Shown here: in pieces, positions 43,420-57,572 of the stretch
How the letters are laid out: each line of letters starts with the position of its first letter
How positions within the stretch are numbered: the first letter of the stretch is position 1
Source of the DNA: Chamaelirium japonicum
Taxonomy: Eukaryota > Streptophyta > Magnoliopsida > Liliales > Melanthiaceae
DNA: 64,000 nt
Direction of reading: 5' to 3'
NCBI GenBank assembly: GCA_947650365.1
Contig: OX393550.1
Coordinates: forward strand, 74,307,229 to 74,371,228
The notes under the pieces: model-generated
Databases searched by the model: none
Seen by the model: the letters and a program-made list of their open reading frames with translations, nothing else
Told to the model about the DNA's origin: nothing
Translations under genes and position numbers: made by a program

Positions 43420-45301
43420 GGACGTGGTCGACCCGTTGGCTCCACTGCAGCTGCTGCTACTGCTCTATCCTCTCCTCACACGGTTCCATCATCACCCTGG
43501 GGTTCCTTGGAGGCTCTTGACACTACTCATCTTCTTCAGTAGCAGCTTGCACAGCTCCAGTTTCGCCTAGACCAGCAGGCGAGCTTCAGCTCCGCCGAGG
43601 CTTCCAGCGCCTCTAGTTCCTCTGCTCACTTAGCCACTCCCGGTACCTTCGCTACTTGGATTCTGGACTCTGGGGCCTCCTATCACATGACGTCCAATGC
43701 TTCCCTGCTTATCGATTGCCGACCGACACTGCATATACCATCGATACATACTGCTGATGGCTCTTCTTTAATCATCTCGCAGTGTGGATCGATTATCGCC
43801 ACTACAGAGCCGAGCGGTAGTCTCTCTTTACCCACTGTGTTACATGTCCCCCAGCTTCTCATGGAGCTCATCTCTATTAGCAGCCTCTGTGACTCTGGAT
43901 ATATTGTGACCTTTTTCCCTTATTCTTGTGTTGTGCAGATTCACGTACCAGACGGGTGATTGGCGCTGGTCATAGGTCAGGTGGGCTATACCACCTCGAG
44001 CATCTCCATCTTCCCCTCATTCCCCCTTCTAGCATCTGTAGTTTCGCTTCTCCCGATGTCGACTTGTGGCACCAAAGACTCAATCACATTTCTAAGTCTC
44101 GACTTAAGTGCTTACTCCAGACTGGAGCTCTAGGTAATTGCTCTTTTTCGTCTTTATCTATATGTACCGGTTGCAAGCTTGCCAAAGCTACAGCCTTACC
44201 CTTTCCTTCTAGTATCTCTCAGAGTTCTGCTCCTTTTGACCTAGTTCACTCCGACATCTGGGGTCTGCACCTCTCCCTTCAATGTGTGGCTATCGCTACT
44301 ATATCTCTTTCATCGATGACTTTTGCCGATACACTTGGGTCTACCTACTTCAGCACCGCTCAGAGGTTCCTCAAGTCTACCAGATCTTCACCTCGATGGT
44401 TCACACACAGTTTGGTTATCGCATCAAGACCTTTCGGTCTGATTGTGCCCTCGAGTACCTCTCCACTGCAATGCGGACACTTCTTCAGTCCCATGGGACC
44501 CTATTCCAGCACTCCTGTCCTCATACACATGAGCAAAACGGAGTAACCGAGAGGAAGCACCGTCATATCCTTGTGACGTCTTGTGCTCTTCTTCTCTCTG
44601 CTTTCGTTCCACACACCATCTGGGCTGAGGCTGTCTTGACCTCAGTCAACCTCATCAACATCACCCCTTCGTCTGTTCTCCCGGGTGGTGCATCTCCCCA
44701 TGAGCGTCTTTTCTCTTCCCCTCCCGACTACAGTCTGCTTCGTACCTTCGGGTGCACCTGTTTTGTTCTCCTTCCGCCCTATGAGCTCACGAAGCTGTCC
44801 AAACATGCAGTAAAATGCATCCTCCTAGGAATCAGCACCGAGCACAAGGGTTATCGTTGCCTTCGCATCTCTCGACACGTCTCCTTCGTCGAGGATGCCC
44901 CTTACTACTCCTCTGCAGCTCAGGACCTCACCTTCTTGGAGACTCCTCCCACCCTGTCTCCGACTCTCGAGCCTCTTCTATTACCCCTTTCCCCCAGCTC
45001 TACTTCTCCCCCTGCTTTCAGTAATTCTTCCACGGAGTCTTCCTCCATCCCTTCCTCTCCTCTGTCACTAATTGCTTCCGTAGGTCTTCCTCTTACTCCC
45101 GATGTCCATGGTACTCCGCCTGCTACGCCCAGTCCAACGTCGCCGGTTGTGGATCCTCGCCCCCTGCCCTGCTATCCACAGTACGAGCACCACCCACCTG
45201 ATCGCTTCAGCTTTAGCTCTGGCCCACCTGACTGTTTTGGTTTTGCCACGGTCACCTCCTACTCGTCTCAGTTTATAGCCTTTCTTTCAGCCTTCACATA
45301 G
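43420..45301 (+). pseudogene. Copia protease and integrase, frameshifted
   Basis: The protease triad is in WILDSGASYHMTSN (about 43660-43700). The pre-integrase finger is DVDLWHQRLNHISKSRL with CTGCKLAKA (about 44055-44190) in another frame. The integrase core follows: HSDIWG (about 44245), YYISFIDDFCRYTWVYLLQH (44300), then RSDCALEY where RSDNGGEY is usual, and NGVTERKHRH with the catalytic Glu (44535). A long C-terminal frame (44282-45301) ends in Ser/Pro/Thr-rich sequence, the usual linker before RT. At least two frame changes are needed. Confidence 0.85.
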
Positions 45302-46843
45302 ACCAGGAGCCCCGGTCGTACCGAGAGGCCGTCCAGTCCCCTCAGTGGTGGCAGGCTATGAGCGAGGAATTTCAGGCATTTGAGCAGACTCAGACTTGGG
45401 ATATCGTCCTCCTTCCTAATGGTATTGAGCCTGCCAGTTGCCGGTAGGTCTACAAGGTCAAGCAACGACCTGATGGTTCCATCAAGCGGCACAAAGCTCG
45501 GTTGGTGGCCCGTGGCTTCACTCAGGCATACGGAATAGACTACGAGGAGACTTTCACACCTGTAGCTCAGATGACTTTCGTTCGTGCACTCCTGGCAGTT
45601 GCAACAGTCCGCAGATGGCCTCTTCTTCAGATGGACATGAAGACTGCCTTTCTCCATGGTGATCTTTCAGAGGTCGTCTATATGCAGCCACCCCCAGGTT
45701 TGCATACTCCTCCCCAGTATGTTTGTCGCATCCGTCGAGCTATTTACGGGCTCAAGTAAGCCTCTCGAGCTTGGTTTGAGTGTTTCCGCCGAGCCGTCAC
45801 TGAGATCGGCTACATTGAGAGTTCACAGGATCACTTGCTTTTTGTGCGGTCATCTCCTCAGGACAGGGACATTCTCTTATTATACATCGACGACATGATC
45901 ATCAAAGGTGATGACTCCGCTGCCATCACTTCCCTTCAACAACATCTTCGGCGTCGGTTCCAGATGAAGGATTTAGGTCCTCTTCGCTACTTCCTTGGGC
46001 TAGAAATCACCCACAGTGAGTGAGGGATTCTGTTATCCTAACAGAAGTACACAGCTGACATTCTCAGCCGAGCTGCACTTTCCGATGATCGCTCTGCTAT
46101 TACCCCTCTCGAGCTTCACGTGAAGCTTCATTCCACCGACGGTGAGCCCCTCTCAGATCCCACTCGGTACCGACAGATCGTTGGTTAGTTGGTTTACCTC
46201 TGCATCACCAGGCTTGACATTGCTCACGCCGTTAGCATCGTCAGCCAGTTTGTCGAAGCCCCTCGCTCTGCTCACTATACAGCCCTTCTTCGGCTTCTCC
46301 GTTATCTCCAAGGCACTATCACCCGGTCACTCTTCCTATCATCGACTTCACCTCTTGTCTTACGTGCCTACTCGGGTACTGACTAGGCTGGTGATCCGAT
46401 AACTCGTCGATCGACTACCGGCTATTGCCTATTCCTTGGAGATTCTCTCATCTCATAGCGCAGCAAGAAGTAGAGCGTTGTCTCTCTCTCTAGTATTGAA
46501 GCATAGTTTCGAGCCATGGCCTCTACTACCAAAGAGATCATTCACTTTCGACGTCTTCTTGGAGATCTAGGGGTTGAGATCTCTAGACCTATAACCCTTT
46601 ACTGTGACAACCGGAGTGTAATACAGATTGTCACCAACCCGGTCTTCCACGAGAGGATGAAGCACATCGAGCTCGATTGCTACTACTCTCGCTAGGACTA
46701 TGAGGCCGGGACCATCTCTATCCCCTTTGTTTCCTCTGGAGACCACATTGCTGACTTCTTCACGAAGTCACACCCTGCTCCACGTTTTCAGTTTCTGCTT
46801 AGCAAACTCATGGTGCATGACCCACCTTGAGTTTGAGGGGGGC
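45302..46843 (+). pseudogene. Copia RT and RNase H, broken
   Basis: RT: VARGFTQAYGIDYEETFTPV, MDMKTAFLHGDLSEVVYMQP, RRAIYGLK then a stop at about 45758, LLYIDDMIIKGDD (Y-I-D-D variant, about 45875) and FQMKDLGPLRYFLGLEI. RNase H from about 46370: an Asp-stop-Ala-Gly start where the Trp of D-W-A-G is TAG, STTKEI, LYCDNRSVIQI and HIADFFTKS. Most stops are TAG or TAA in place of Trp or Gln codons. Confidence 0.85.
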
Positions 46844-47179
46844 TGTTAGTGATAGTGTATAGTGTTGAGATACACATACCCGTAGATTACCTGTATAGGA
46901 TACCTCTTGTCTTTCTTGTATGATTGATATATATTTGGCCCTTGGCCTAATGAGATTTTTCATCCATTCTCCCAAATCCCTAACCTCTCTCTTTCTCTCT
47001 CCCTCTCCATCCTCTCATTGCTAGGGAATGCCTATCACATTAACAACACTTAAAAAGCCTCTCAGTACTCCGATCACATAACAGTAGGCTTTTGGGTTTT
47101 TAAACCGATATAGTTGAAGGATAATTTAATTACTGTTTTGCAATTAAACACTCCAACCTTTGGTATCCTCAAATGGGGG

Positions 47180-47187
47180 TATAAATA
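47180..47187 (+). promoter_or_regulatory. TATA box of the gypsy LTR
   Basis: TATAAATA in GGGGTATAAATACATCCCCC, a palindromic surround (GGGG...CCCC) often seen in plant gypsy LTR promoters. The following 280 bases are unusually rich in CCACCGCCGG words. Confidence 0.5.
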
Positions 47188-49662
<2,475 letters not shown>

Positions 49663-49667
49663 ACACC

Positions 49668-51036
49668 CCCTGAATATTTCACAGATTGTGAAAATTCAAG
49701 CGACAGAGTCTTTGGTGCCGTAGTGTGGCCATATCTTATATAGTTGTGTGGCACACTTCTGAGGACACTTGACCAATGGCATAGAAATTATCCATGGTCC
49801 TTTTTTCAACCATCACCAGTTCAGCTCCTTCATCAGTTACTATACAAGTATACTTGATGAACTTGACAGTATGGTTGTTGTCACACAGATGGCTGACACT
49901 AATGAGGTTAGCAACAAATAAGACATCATGAAGCGGTGGAACATTTGGAGTACTAATGCTTCCCAAACCAAGGAGACTATTGGTGCTCCTATTACCAAAG
50001 GTGATTGTTCCACCTTGCCTTATGATTCTTTAGTTCAATAAAGTATGACCTATTGCTTGTTATATAGCACAAGCAGCCACTATCAATGAGCCACATGTTC
50101 GACCTAAAGGATTTAAGATATGTCTTGGCTATAGCACACACCTCCGCCTCTTTAAGCCAAACTTGATTAGTCTTGGGTTTGCTCGTCGAGACAGTCTTTC
50201 TCCTAGACTTAGGAAGTGGTTGAGAAGTCGTTGTACCACTCTTGATCTTATTCTTCCTCCATTGTATTAGTACCATAGTTGTAATGATCGTAATCTCAAT
50301 AGTACTCTGGCTCGTTCCAGTAGTTCCAGCACCATCTCCACACATGACCTTGCATTGCACAATGATAACAAAAGGGAAGGTTTGAATTGAACAAGAAGTA
50401 GGAACATAGCTAATATTATTCCTAGGTTTCTGAATCCTAGAAACTACCTAAGGGATTATGACCTCTCAAGGTTTGTAGACCTCACAAAGTTTGTTTGGGT
50501 AGAAGTGGGTGTGACACGAGGGTTCAAAAACCCAAGTCCATGTCTGTGATTGGCTTCCTTTCCTATATTGATCATTTTGTTGAGGCAAGCCGTGCTGGTA
50601 GACAACTTGGTGGTGGCACAGTAGACTCTGCTAAATATTTTTGAAGTCATGCGACTTTGCTTCTAAAGGTTGACCCCTTAGCTTATTCATCCGTATAGAG
50701 TCTTTCTAGGTTAATATACCTAGTCTCAACCATATGGCTTCCTTCATCAAGTCTCCTTAGAGAATCTTCACATTGAACCTCAAGAGACTTGATCCTATCG
50801 AAGAGACCCAAAATATATATTATCTCCTTGTCAAAGGAGACATAAGCATCCTTCAAATTCACACACCTGAGTTAACAGCGACATGCTCACTTTCTGCAGT
50901 TCTCTCATCCACTTGGAAGCTAGTTTAAATAGATAATCTGGGTCAACTTCAAACTCCAGACCCTCCTCTTTTCTAGGACTATTCGAACTAGAAGTACTCT
51001 TTCTGAACAGACAAAACAACCTATTCTGATACCAAT
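49668..51036 (-). pseudogene. gag: Decayed copia gag, protease and pre-integrase
   Basis: The 5' half of the element whose pol is at 38975-40863. At 51035-51024 a primer site reads TGGTATCAGAAT on the minus strand. Gag patches lie at 51019-50360. The protease is visible as MWLIDSGCLCYITSNRSYF (about 50100-50040; D-S-G retained). At 49966-49736 the pre-integrase segment reads VLFVANLISVSHLCDNNH and YTCIVTDEGAELVM. Removing the gypsy LTR and one ACACC rejoins it to the integrase at 40863. Frames are heavily interrupted. Confidence 0.75.
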
Positions 51037-51622
51037 TAATATCATCTACTGACCGATACTGGGTAGTAGGACAAAGGTGAGATTGATAGCGTTAGACAAG
51101 AGTACAATAGGATACACACTCCAATTTTTACAACTACTAATCTATTTTCATTTTCTGAAATTCAAGATCAGATCGAATCTGGGATACGACTAGAGTCGTT
51201 GGCAGAAAATCCCTAGGTTCAATTGTAGATACAAATTAGTTCGAACTGTACAAAACTTCCTAAAACTATCAGAGTTTGGCACAATTTCGACAAGGATGGA
51301 GCGCAAAGGGAGCCTCAACGTGGGGAATCTACGCATGCCCGTCAGTCAATTTGCGCCTTGGGCGCCAAGAGTGTGGTGCTCGGTCACTAACAGGCCCCAC
51401 CAACTCGGGTTGGCACCCTAGGTGCTACTTCTGGCACCCAAGGCGAAGATCTCGCAACGGGCTTCTTCGGGGCTCTAGGTCGATGGCGCCCTGGGCACCA
51501 AGACAAAACGTGCATGAGTTGGACCCGCGGTTGCATGATTTATGGGGGCTTTAATTAGGGTTATCACCCTAAGTTTTGTGAGAGATTATTATTGTGTATG
51601 ACGGCTGGTTTTATGGTCTTGC
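51037..51622 (-). repeat. Probable 5' LTR sequence of the decayed copia element
   Basis: Lies directly outside the primer site, beginning TAATATCATC (a decayed TG start) on plus. It has no coding sequence. GCGCCTTGGGCGCCAAGAG and GGCGCCCTGGGCACC motifs (51350-51500) recur. It is cut by A2 at 51623; its far limit, and where the LTR of the next copia element starts, could not be fixed. Confidence 0.45.
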
Positions 51623-53600
51623 TGTTGGAACTGGATCCGCTAATCAGAGTCGCAGCGAAAGCAAAAGAAAGATCCGAAGATCATACGGTGTATGTTTCAT
51701 TACAATTTCGCTGTAAAACAATCTACATGCAAATCTATGATCTTAGCATATGTGCGGACACCCTAGAGGCATACTACGATCTACGGAAGACATGCATGCA
51801 TCTATTTAAGTGTTTAGATTCATCATACCTTTTGGATCTATGATCCGAAGACGACGGAACGATGAAGAACCGCACTTGAATCGCAAGGGAATCTGTCGGA
51901 TAGCACCTTGTCCTTTGCAAATCGAAGAATCCTCGAAATCCCATCTCTGAGTGCAAGGATTTCGAGCCGACGGAGGAATCCGTTGCGAAGATGATGGCAA
52001 GCCGCGAGATCTCCTCCTCCTCTCTCTCTCTTCTTCCTTCTCCTTCCTTCCTCTTCCTTCTCCCTTCTTCTTCATCTCTTTTCCTTGGCCGAAACCACAA
52101 AGGAGGAGGACTAGGGGGTCGGATTTTGGAGGAGAGGGAGAAACCCATAGTGCTGGCCCTCCCTCTCCCTATTTCCTCCGACCCTCCCTCTCCCTATTTC
52201 CTATATAGGGCCGGTCTCCCATGGCTCCAAGGAAGCTTGGGCCGGCCCTAGGTAGATAAGGATAGAGGGGGGGCGGTTTTTAGGGATATCCGATGTCTAT
52301 CGTGATGCCTGGATGAAAACGCCATTCACGAAAAGCGAAAAACTGAAAGAGAGACTAAGTGAGGTGCGCTACTTAGAATCGAGTTCCGTCAGCGCCTATG
52401 AGCTCCTGAAATTATTCTGCTCATTCTAAGATCCATATTCAATGTGTTCTGAGCCATATTTCAGTATTTACCAAAATACACCTATGACCCGTAACACATG
52501 TGAATTAGGTTCTTTGGCTCCGGGCTTACGCTCCATCGCGCTACTTCGCATCCAACGTATCCAACTAGGTCGGGGAATAATTCCTATATGCAACGATAGG
52601 GTAGAACCTTCAGGGTTCAGGATCTCTAGCTCCAACCGGATCCCTGATTAACTGTTCCGATGACACACCGAAAGTTCTGTTAATCAGCCCTAATCCGATT
52701 AACCCGCGTAGCTACCCAGAGTGCGACGCGAGCTGAACTCTAGTGATTCTAAACTTATGTTACTCCCTCGTAACCCTGTTCTCTACTATACTCCGATAAT
52801 CCTTAGTCCCTCCTATTACTGGTGCCATGATACGACTCGGGCGGTGGGGAGCACCGTCAGATCCCGATCGATCATCTGACTAGGGTTTGATGACTTGTCA
52901 TCTATAACACCACACACCTTCCGGTGCTATGCCTAGTATCCGGAACGTCATCAGTCATACTGACGACCACCAGGCCTGGGTTAACTGTGTGGACAGATTG
53001 ACTAATCAAAACGCACCCATCCAACACTGGACGTCGGATAACCTGTAGGGATTACATGTCACTCAAGCACCAGCCGGATAACCCAACATACCGTGGTATT
53101 GGACTATGGAAGGTCCACACACGTTGGCACATCGAAGCACCACACAATTGGTTGGCCCAGTGTACATGGTCCCTCAGGATTAAGGACGGACTATCTATAG
53201 TAGTAAGACGGTTTCTGCACCAGTGTCTGAATCACTGAACTATGCACCATCTTGGTTCCTTTTCAACACGATCATCATGCTTGGCCAGGTGAATGGGAAT
53301 CCCACGTTCCCGTGGTAGAGACTTCACCACATCCTCTACCTGCCAACAGCTTGTTCTCAGTGAAGCGACCGGCATTACCTAAGCTGTGAACTAGTTCTAG
53401 GTCTACACAGAACTGGTCCACTGGGTCTCCCAAGCATGGATCCTCCATGCACCTCAGTGGCCTACTGTGTTCCCTAGGGTCCTTTTATTATATGAGTATT
53501 ATCATACACCAGAGTAGTATTCTAATTAAAGCAATAACCAAAGTCATCTTTATTAAAGTTAATACAGAAATTCCACTCTAAGGACACACGAGCTACAACA
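51623..53600 (-). repeat. 3' LTR of A2 (1978 bp)
   Basis: On plus, TGTTGGAACTGG to GCTACAACA, followed by the reversed polypurine tract ATCTCCCACTT at 53601. It contains a tandem duplication of about 25 bp (CCCTCCCTCTCCCTATTTCC, twice, 52158-52203) next to the TATA box; the other LTR has one copy. This explains the length difference between the LTRs. Confidence 0.95.
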
Positions 53601-53610
53601 ATCTCCCACT

Positions 53611-54269
53611 TGGCCTAGCGGGGAACAACAGTCTTAACTCCCATGGCATCCACGTGCTTCTCAAAAGCCTTGGTCTGTAACGCCTTTGTGAAAGGGTCTG
53701 CCATATTATCTGCAGACGCCACCTGAGTCACTGCAACCTCCTCTCGCTTCTGCAAAGTCCCGAATAATGTAGTATTTCCGCTCGATATGCTTGCTCTTCT
53801 GGTGATATCTTGGCTCCTTGGATTATGCTACCGCTCCACTATTGTCACAGTAAATGGCAATAGGATCTTGAGCTCCCGGTACGCATCCTAAGTCCGTGAG
53901 GAACTTCTTAAGCCACACCGCCTCCTTAGCTGCTTCGCACGCCGCAACGTACTCAGCCTCTGTCGTCGAATCCGCGATGCTTCCCTGCTTCACGCTCCTC
54001 CAACTAACAGCTCCTCCTCCTAATGAAAACAAAAACCTTGACGTCGATCTTCTGGATTCCGGATCTAACGCAAAGTCTGAATCCGTATATCCAATCGGCA
54101 TCAGTTCCTGTGAAGAGTAAATTAACTCATAATCTCTCGTCCTACGGAGATACTTGAGTATACTTTTCACAGCAGTCCAGTGCCCTGGACCCGGGTTTGA
54201 CTGATACCTGCCCATCATGCTTACTGCATAGTATATATCTGGTCTCGTGCACTGCATAGCATACATCAA
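53611..54269 (-). pseudogene. A2 RNase H, broken
   Basis: On the minus strand, AMQCTRPDIYYAVSMMGRYQ leads into GYTDSDFALD, STTEAEYVAACEAAKEAVWL and IYCDNSGAVA, the acidic residues of RNase H. TAA at about 53822 replaces the CAA of A-Q-S-K, and a one-base insertion follows near 53765 (GACTTTGCAG for GACTTGCAG in A1). The end N-M-A-D-P-F-T-K is readable in another frame. Confidence 0.88.
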
Positions 54270-54287
54270 ACTCCCTACAGCCGAAGC

Positions 54288-55130
54288 CTAAGATATCTTC
54301 TGCATCTCTGCCCTCTCCTCAGGAGTCTTAGGACCCTGATCCTTGGACAATTTTATTCCATGTCTGAATGGAACCAGTCCCTTCTTGGAGTTGTGCATAC
54401 TGAATCTGACCAAGATAGTATCTATGTAGGCTGACTGTGACAGCGAGAGAGTCTTGTTCTGGCGATCTCGAGTTACCTTGATCCCCAGAACATAACTCGC
54501 TTCACCCAGGTCTTTCATGTCAAATTGAGAGGATAACCACACCTTCACTGTAGACAACGTTCTAACATCGTTTCCGATAAGCAGGATATCGTCTACGTAA
54601 AGCACTAGAAAAACTACTGCAGTCTTATCGCTCCTTTTATAAACACATGGTTTATCCACGTTCTGCTCAAATCCATAAGACTGGATAGCCTGATCAAAAT
54701 GCATGTTCCAACTTCTGGATGCTTGCTTCAGTCCATAAATGGACCTTTGCAACTTGCACACCAGGCTTTCCTGACCTTTTGCGATAAAACCTGGAGGCTG
54801 AGACATGTAGATGTCTTCTTCCAAATCCCCGTTGAGGAATGCGGTCTTGACGTCCATTTGCCAGATCTCCTAATCATAATGGGCTGTAATGGACAAGAGG
54901 ATCCGGATAGACTTAAGCATAGCCACTGGCGAAAAGGTTTCGTCATAGTTGATCCTTTCTCGCTGGGTATAACCCTTAGCGACTAGTCTAGCTTTGTAAG
55001 TCTCAACGGTACCATCCGGACCTCTTTTCCTTTTGTACACCCACTTACACCCAACATGTTTAATGTTGTGAGGTGGTGTTACAAGTGTCCAGACCGAATT
55101 TTGGGATATCGATGTCAGTTCTGCCTCCAT
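54288..55130 (-). pseudogene. A2 reverse transcriptase, two stops
   Basis: Minus-strand RT with [32 protein letters not shown] (intact where A1 is shifted), LYVDDILLIGND and FDMKDLGEASYVLG. A TAG at about 54869 replaces the TGG of Y-D-W, and another before 54287 replaces a Tyr codon in P-Y-A-S-A-V. The N-terminal part is [13 protein letters not shown] and [13 protein letters not shown]. Apart from the two stops the domain is complete. Confidence 0.9.
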
Positions 55131-55139
55131 GGCTTCCTA

Positions 55140-56981
55140 TCATGCTGCATGGTCAGAGGATACCATCGCTTCGTCATAGTTCAGAGGATCATCCTCCTGA
55201 AACTCTGGATCTACCATAAAGGCTTCTCCAATGTATCTATCAGGAGCACTTGTGGTCCTCCCACTGCGATGAGCCTGCGATGGTTCCATAGGAGTCGATT
55301 CTAAAGTATTGTTTATCTTAGTGGTATCGGCTCCCACTACATTTTCTGTCTGCGTACTCCGATCAGTACCAAGCAATTCGTCAAGAACTACTTTACTGGT
55401 GGGCTTATGGTCTATTAAATAATCCTGCTCCAGGAATACGGTGTTCGTCGAGACGACAACCTTTCTATCATCAGGATCATAAAATAAACCACCCTTTGTC
55501 CCTTTTGGATACCCAACGAACAGACATATCTTAGTTTTTGACTCCATCTTATCTCGTTTATCCTTCCACATATGTGCTGGACAACCCCAAATCCTAAAGT
55601 GCTGTAGGCTTGGCTTTCGCTTCAACCACAGCTCCCAAGGAGTTAGCGGTACTGACTTTGATGGAACAAAGTTCAAAGTATATGTTGCCGTCTCTAGGGC
55701 ATATCCCCAAAAACTAGGTGGCAATATTGCATAACTCATCATAGTCCGAACCATGTCTAACAAAGTTCGGTTTCTCCTCTCAGATACACCATTTTGTTGT
55801 GGTGTCCCTGATGCAGTCAACTGGGATACGATCCCATGCTCACGCAGGTACCCAATAAATTCATCCGATAGGTATTCGCCTCCTCGATCCGATCGAAGAG
55901 ACTTGATACTTTTACCCGTCTGCTTTTTTGCTTCAGCTCTGAACTCCTTGAACTTATCAAAGGATTCAGACTTCCGCTGTATTAGGTATATGTATCCAAA
56001 CCTCGAGTGATCATCCGTGAAGGTGATGAAATACTCGAAGCCTCCTATAGCACGGACACTTATGGGCCCACATACATATATGTGTACCAACTCTAATACC
56101 TCCTTAGATCTGCTACCTTTGGCTCGGAAAGACCTTTTAGTTATCTTGCCTTCCAGGCAAGACTCACACGTCAGTAGGCTTTCTGAAATATCTGGACTTA
56201 AGAGTCCTACCTTAACCAACCTGTGAATCCTGTCTGAGGCTATGTGTCTAAGCCTTAGATGCCAAAGGAGTGTTGGATTATCTGAGGGATTTTTCCTTTT
56301 AGATGAATTAATCATACAAGCTTCAGTTATGTTATCCTGCTTATGATTGGAGTTAATTACATAGAGACCATTCTGTATCGTTTCCTTACAAACAAAGGAA
56401 CCATTCAATTTAATTGACACACCAGAAGCATCAAATAAAACTGAAAAACCTTCATTATTCAATAAGGAAACAGAAATTAAGTTTCGTCTCAAGGACGGTA
56501 CATAAAGTATGTCTCTAAGTAATAAACTTCTTCCATCAAGGAACTGCAAGACGACATCTCCAACTGCTTCAGCCTCTGCCACGGCCTCAGTTCCTATGCT
56601 TAGGATTATCTCTCCATCACCCAATTTTCTTGTCTTCTTGAACCTCTGCAAATTATTGCAAGCATGGTTAGTGGAACCAGAATCCACAATCCATGAAACT
56701 GGAGAACAACTGGATGCTACAAGGGATTCCACTATGTAGATTTGAGATATACCTGTCTCAGCCTTCTTGGGAGCCGCGTGGTAGTCGCCCTTCCAGTGCC
56801 CCTTCTTGCCGCATGGAAAATATTTTCCTTTGGGCTTCGCCGGACCATTCTGCTTAGGGACCTGCAACTGCACCTGGCCCATCTTCACGGGCTTCGTAGA
56901 CTTTTTTTTTTTCTGAAACTTGCCTTTGGCTTTCAGAGAAGAATTCCGCTCTACGTTCAGGGATTGGGCTCCTGCCTTCAT
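55140..56981 (-). pseudogene. A2 gag C-terminus, protease and integrase, 613-codon frame
   Basis: One open frame covers the end of gag, the zinc knuckle (KYFPCGKKGHWKGDY; two Cys ligands now Tyr), protease (WIVDSGSTNHACNNLQRF), the pre-integrase finger (LWHLRLRHIASDRIH, CESCLEGK) and integrase (HIYVCGP, where the first catalytic Asp of H-I-D-V in A1 is Tyr; RSDRGGEYLS; NGVSERRNR). It closes at TGA-TAG (about 55139-55134), where A1 shows TGG-TAG and the ancestor must have been TGG-CAG. Loss of the first integrase Asp and of knuckle Cys would abolish function even without stops. Confidence 0.92.
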
Positions 56982-56996
56982 CCCGTCCTCTGCCGC

Positions 56997-57572
56997 CTAG
57001 AGCGCCGCTAGGAGCTCTGCGTTAGACATCTCTAACTGGTTAAGGTTGAAGTTGGTAACGAAGCCCTCAAACGCTCCTGACAGAGACGCGAGGAAAATGT
57101 CGGTCTGGATCTCTGCATCCAAGATGACATCGAAGGAACCAAGCTCGTTCACATAGCCAAACAATTTCAGCATATGATCCCGAACTAAAGTCCCCTCTGC
57201 CATCTTCATGGACACCAATTTCTTGATGGTCAGGTAACGAGTTACCCGACTATGACCCTCGAACATTTCCTTTAGGTAGAGCATCATGTCTGAAGCAAAG
57301 GCCATTTCTTCGACTTGCTTCTGAAGGACGGTATGCAAGAATGCCACTATGTAGCATTTGCACATCTAATCAGCATCTAGCCAGTCTTTCCATTCCTGTA
57401 ACTGAGCCTCAGTTGCACTTGGTCCCGGCATGGCCGGTTGAGGGGTACTTAGAGCAATTGTGTGTTTGCTAACCCTTAGGACGAGCATCAGGTTACGCTT
57501 CCAGTCCTCGTAGTTTGGTCCCGTAAGTTTGTTATCATTAAGTATAGAGGCAAGGGGGTCGAGCTTGGTCAT
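56997..57572 (-). pseudogene. gag: A2 gag N-terminal part, one internal stop
   Basis: The minus-strand ATG at 57572 opens MTKLDPLASILNDNKLTGP as in A1. A TAG at about 57366 replaces Glu after the A-D motif; the frame then continues (CKCYIVAFLHTVLQKQVEEM) to TAG 56999-56997, a CAG to TAG change. The UBN2 helices are recognisable throughout. Confidence 0.88.

Larger units (their letters stand above)
41649..47039 (+). mobile_element. Copia element with 196-bp LTRs, inactivated (5391 bp)
   Basis: LTRs 41649-41844 and 46844-47039, primer site TGGTATCAGAGCG at 41845, polypurine tract GAGGGGGGC before 46844 and target duplication TTAAC (41644-41648, 47040-47044). The first LTR base is mutated (GGTTAGTG for TGTTAGTG). 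Gag, protease, integrase, RT and RNase H follow in copia order with numerous stops. Short LTRs and the integrase sequence suggest an Ivana- or Ale-type lineage; this is a weak inference. Confidence 0.94.
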
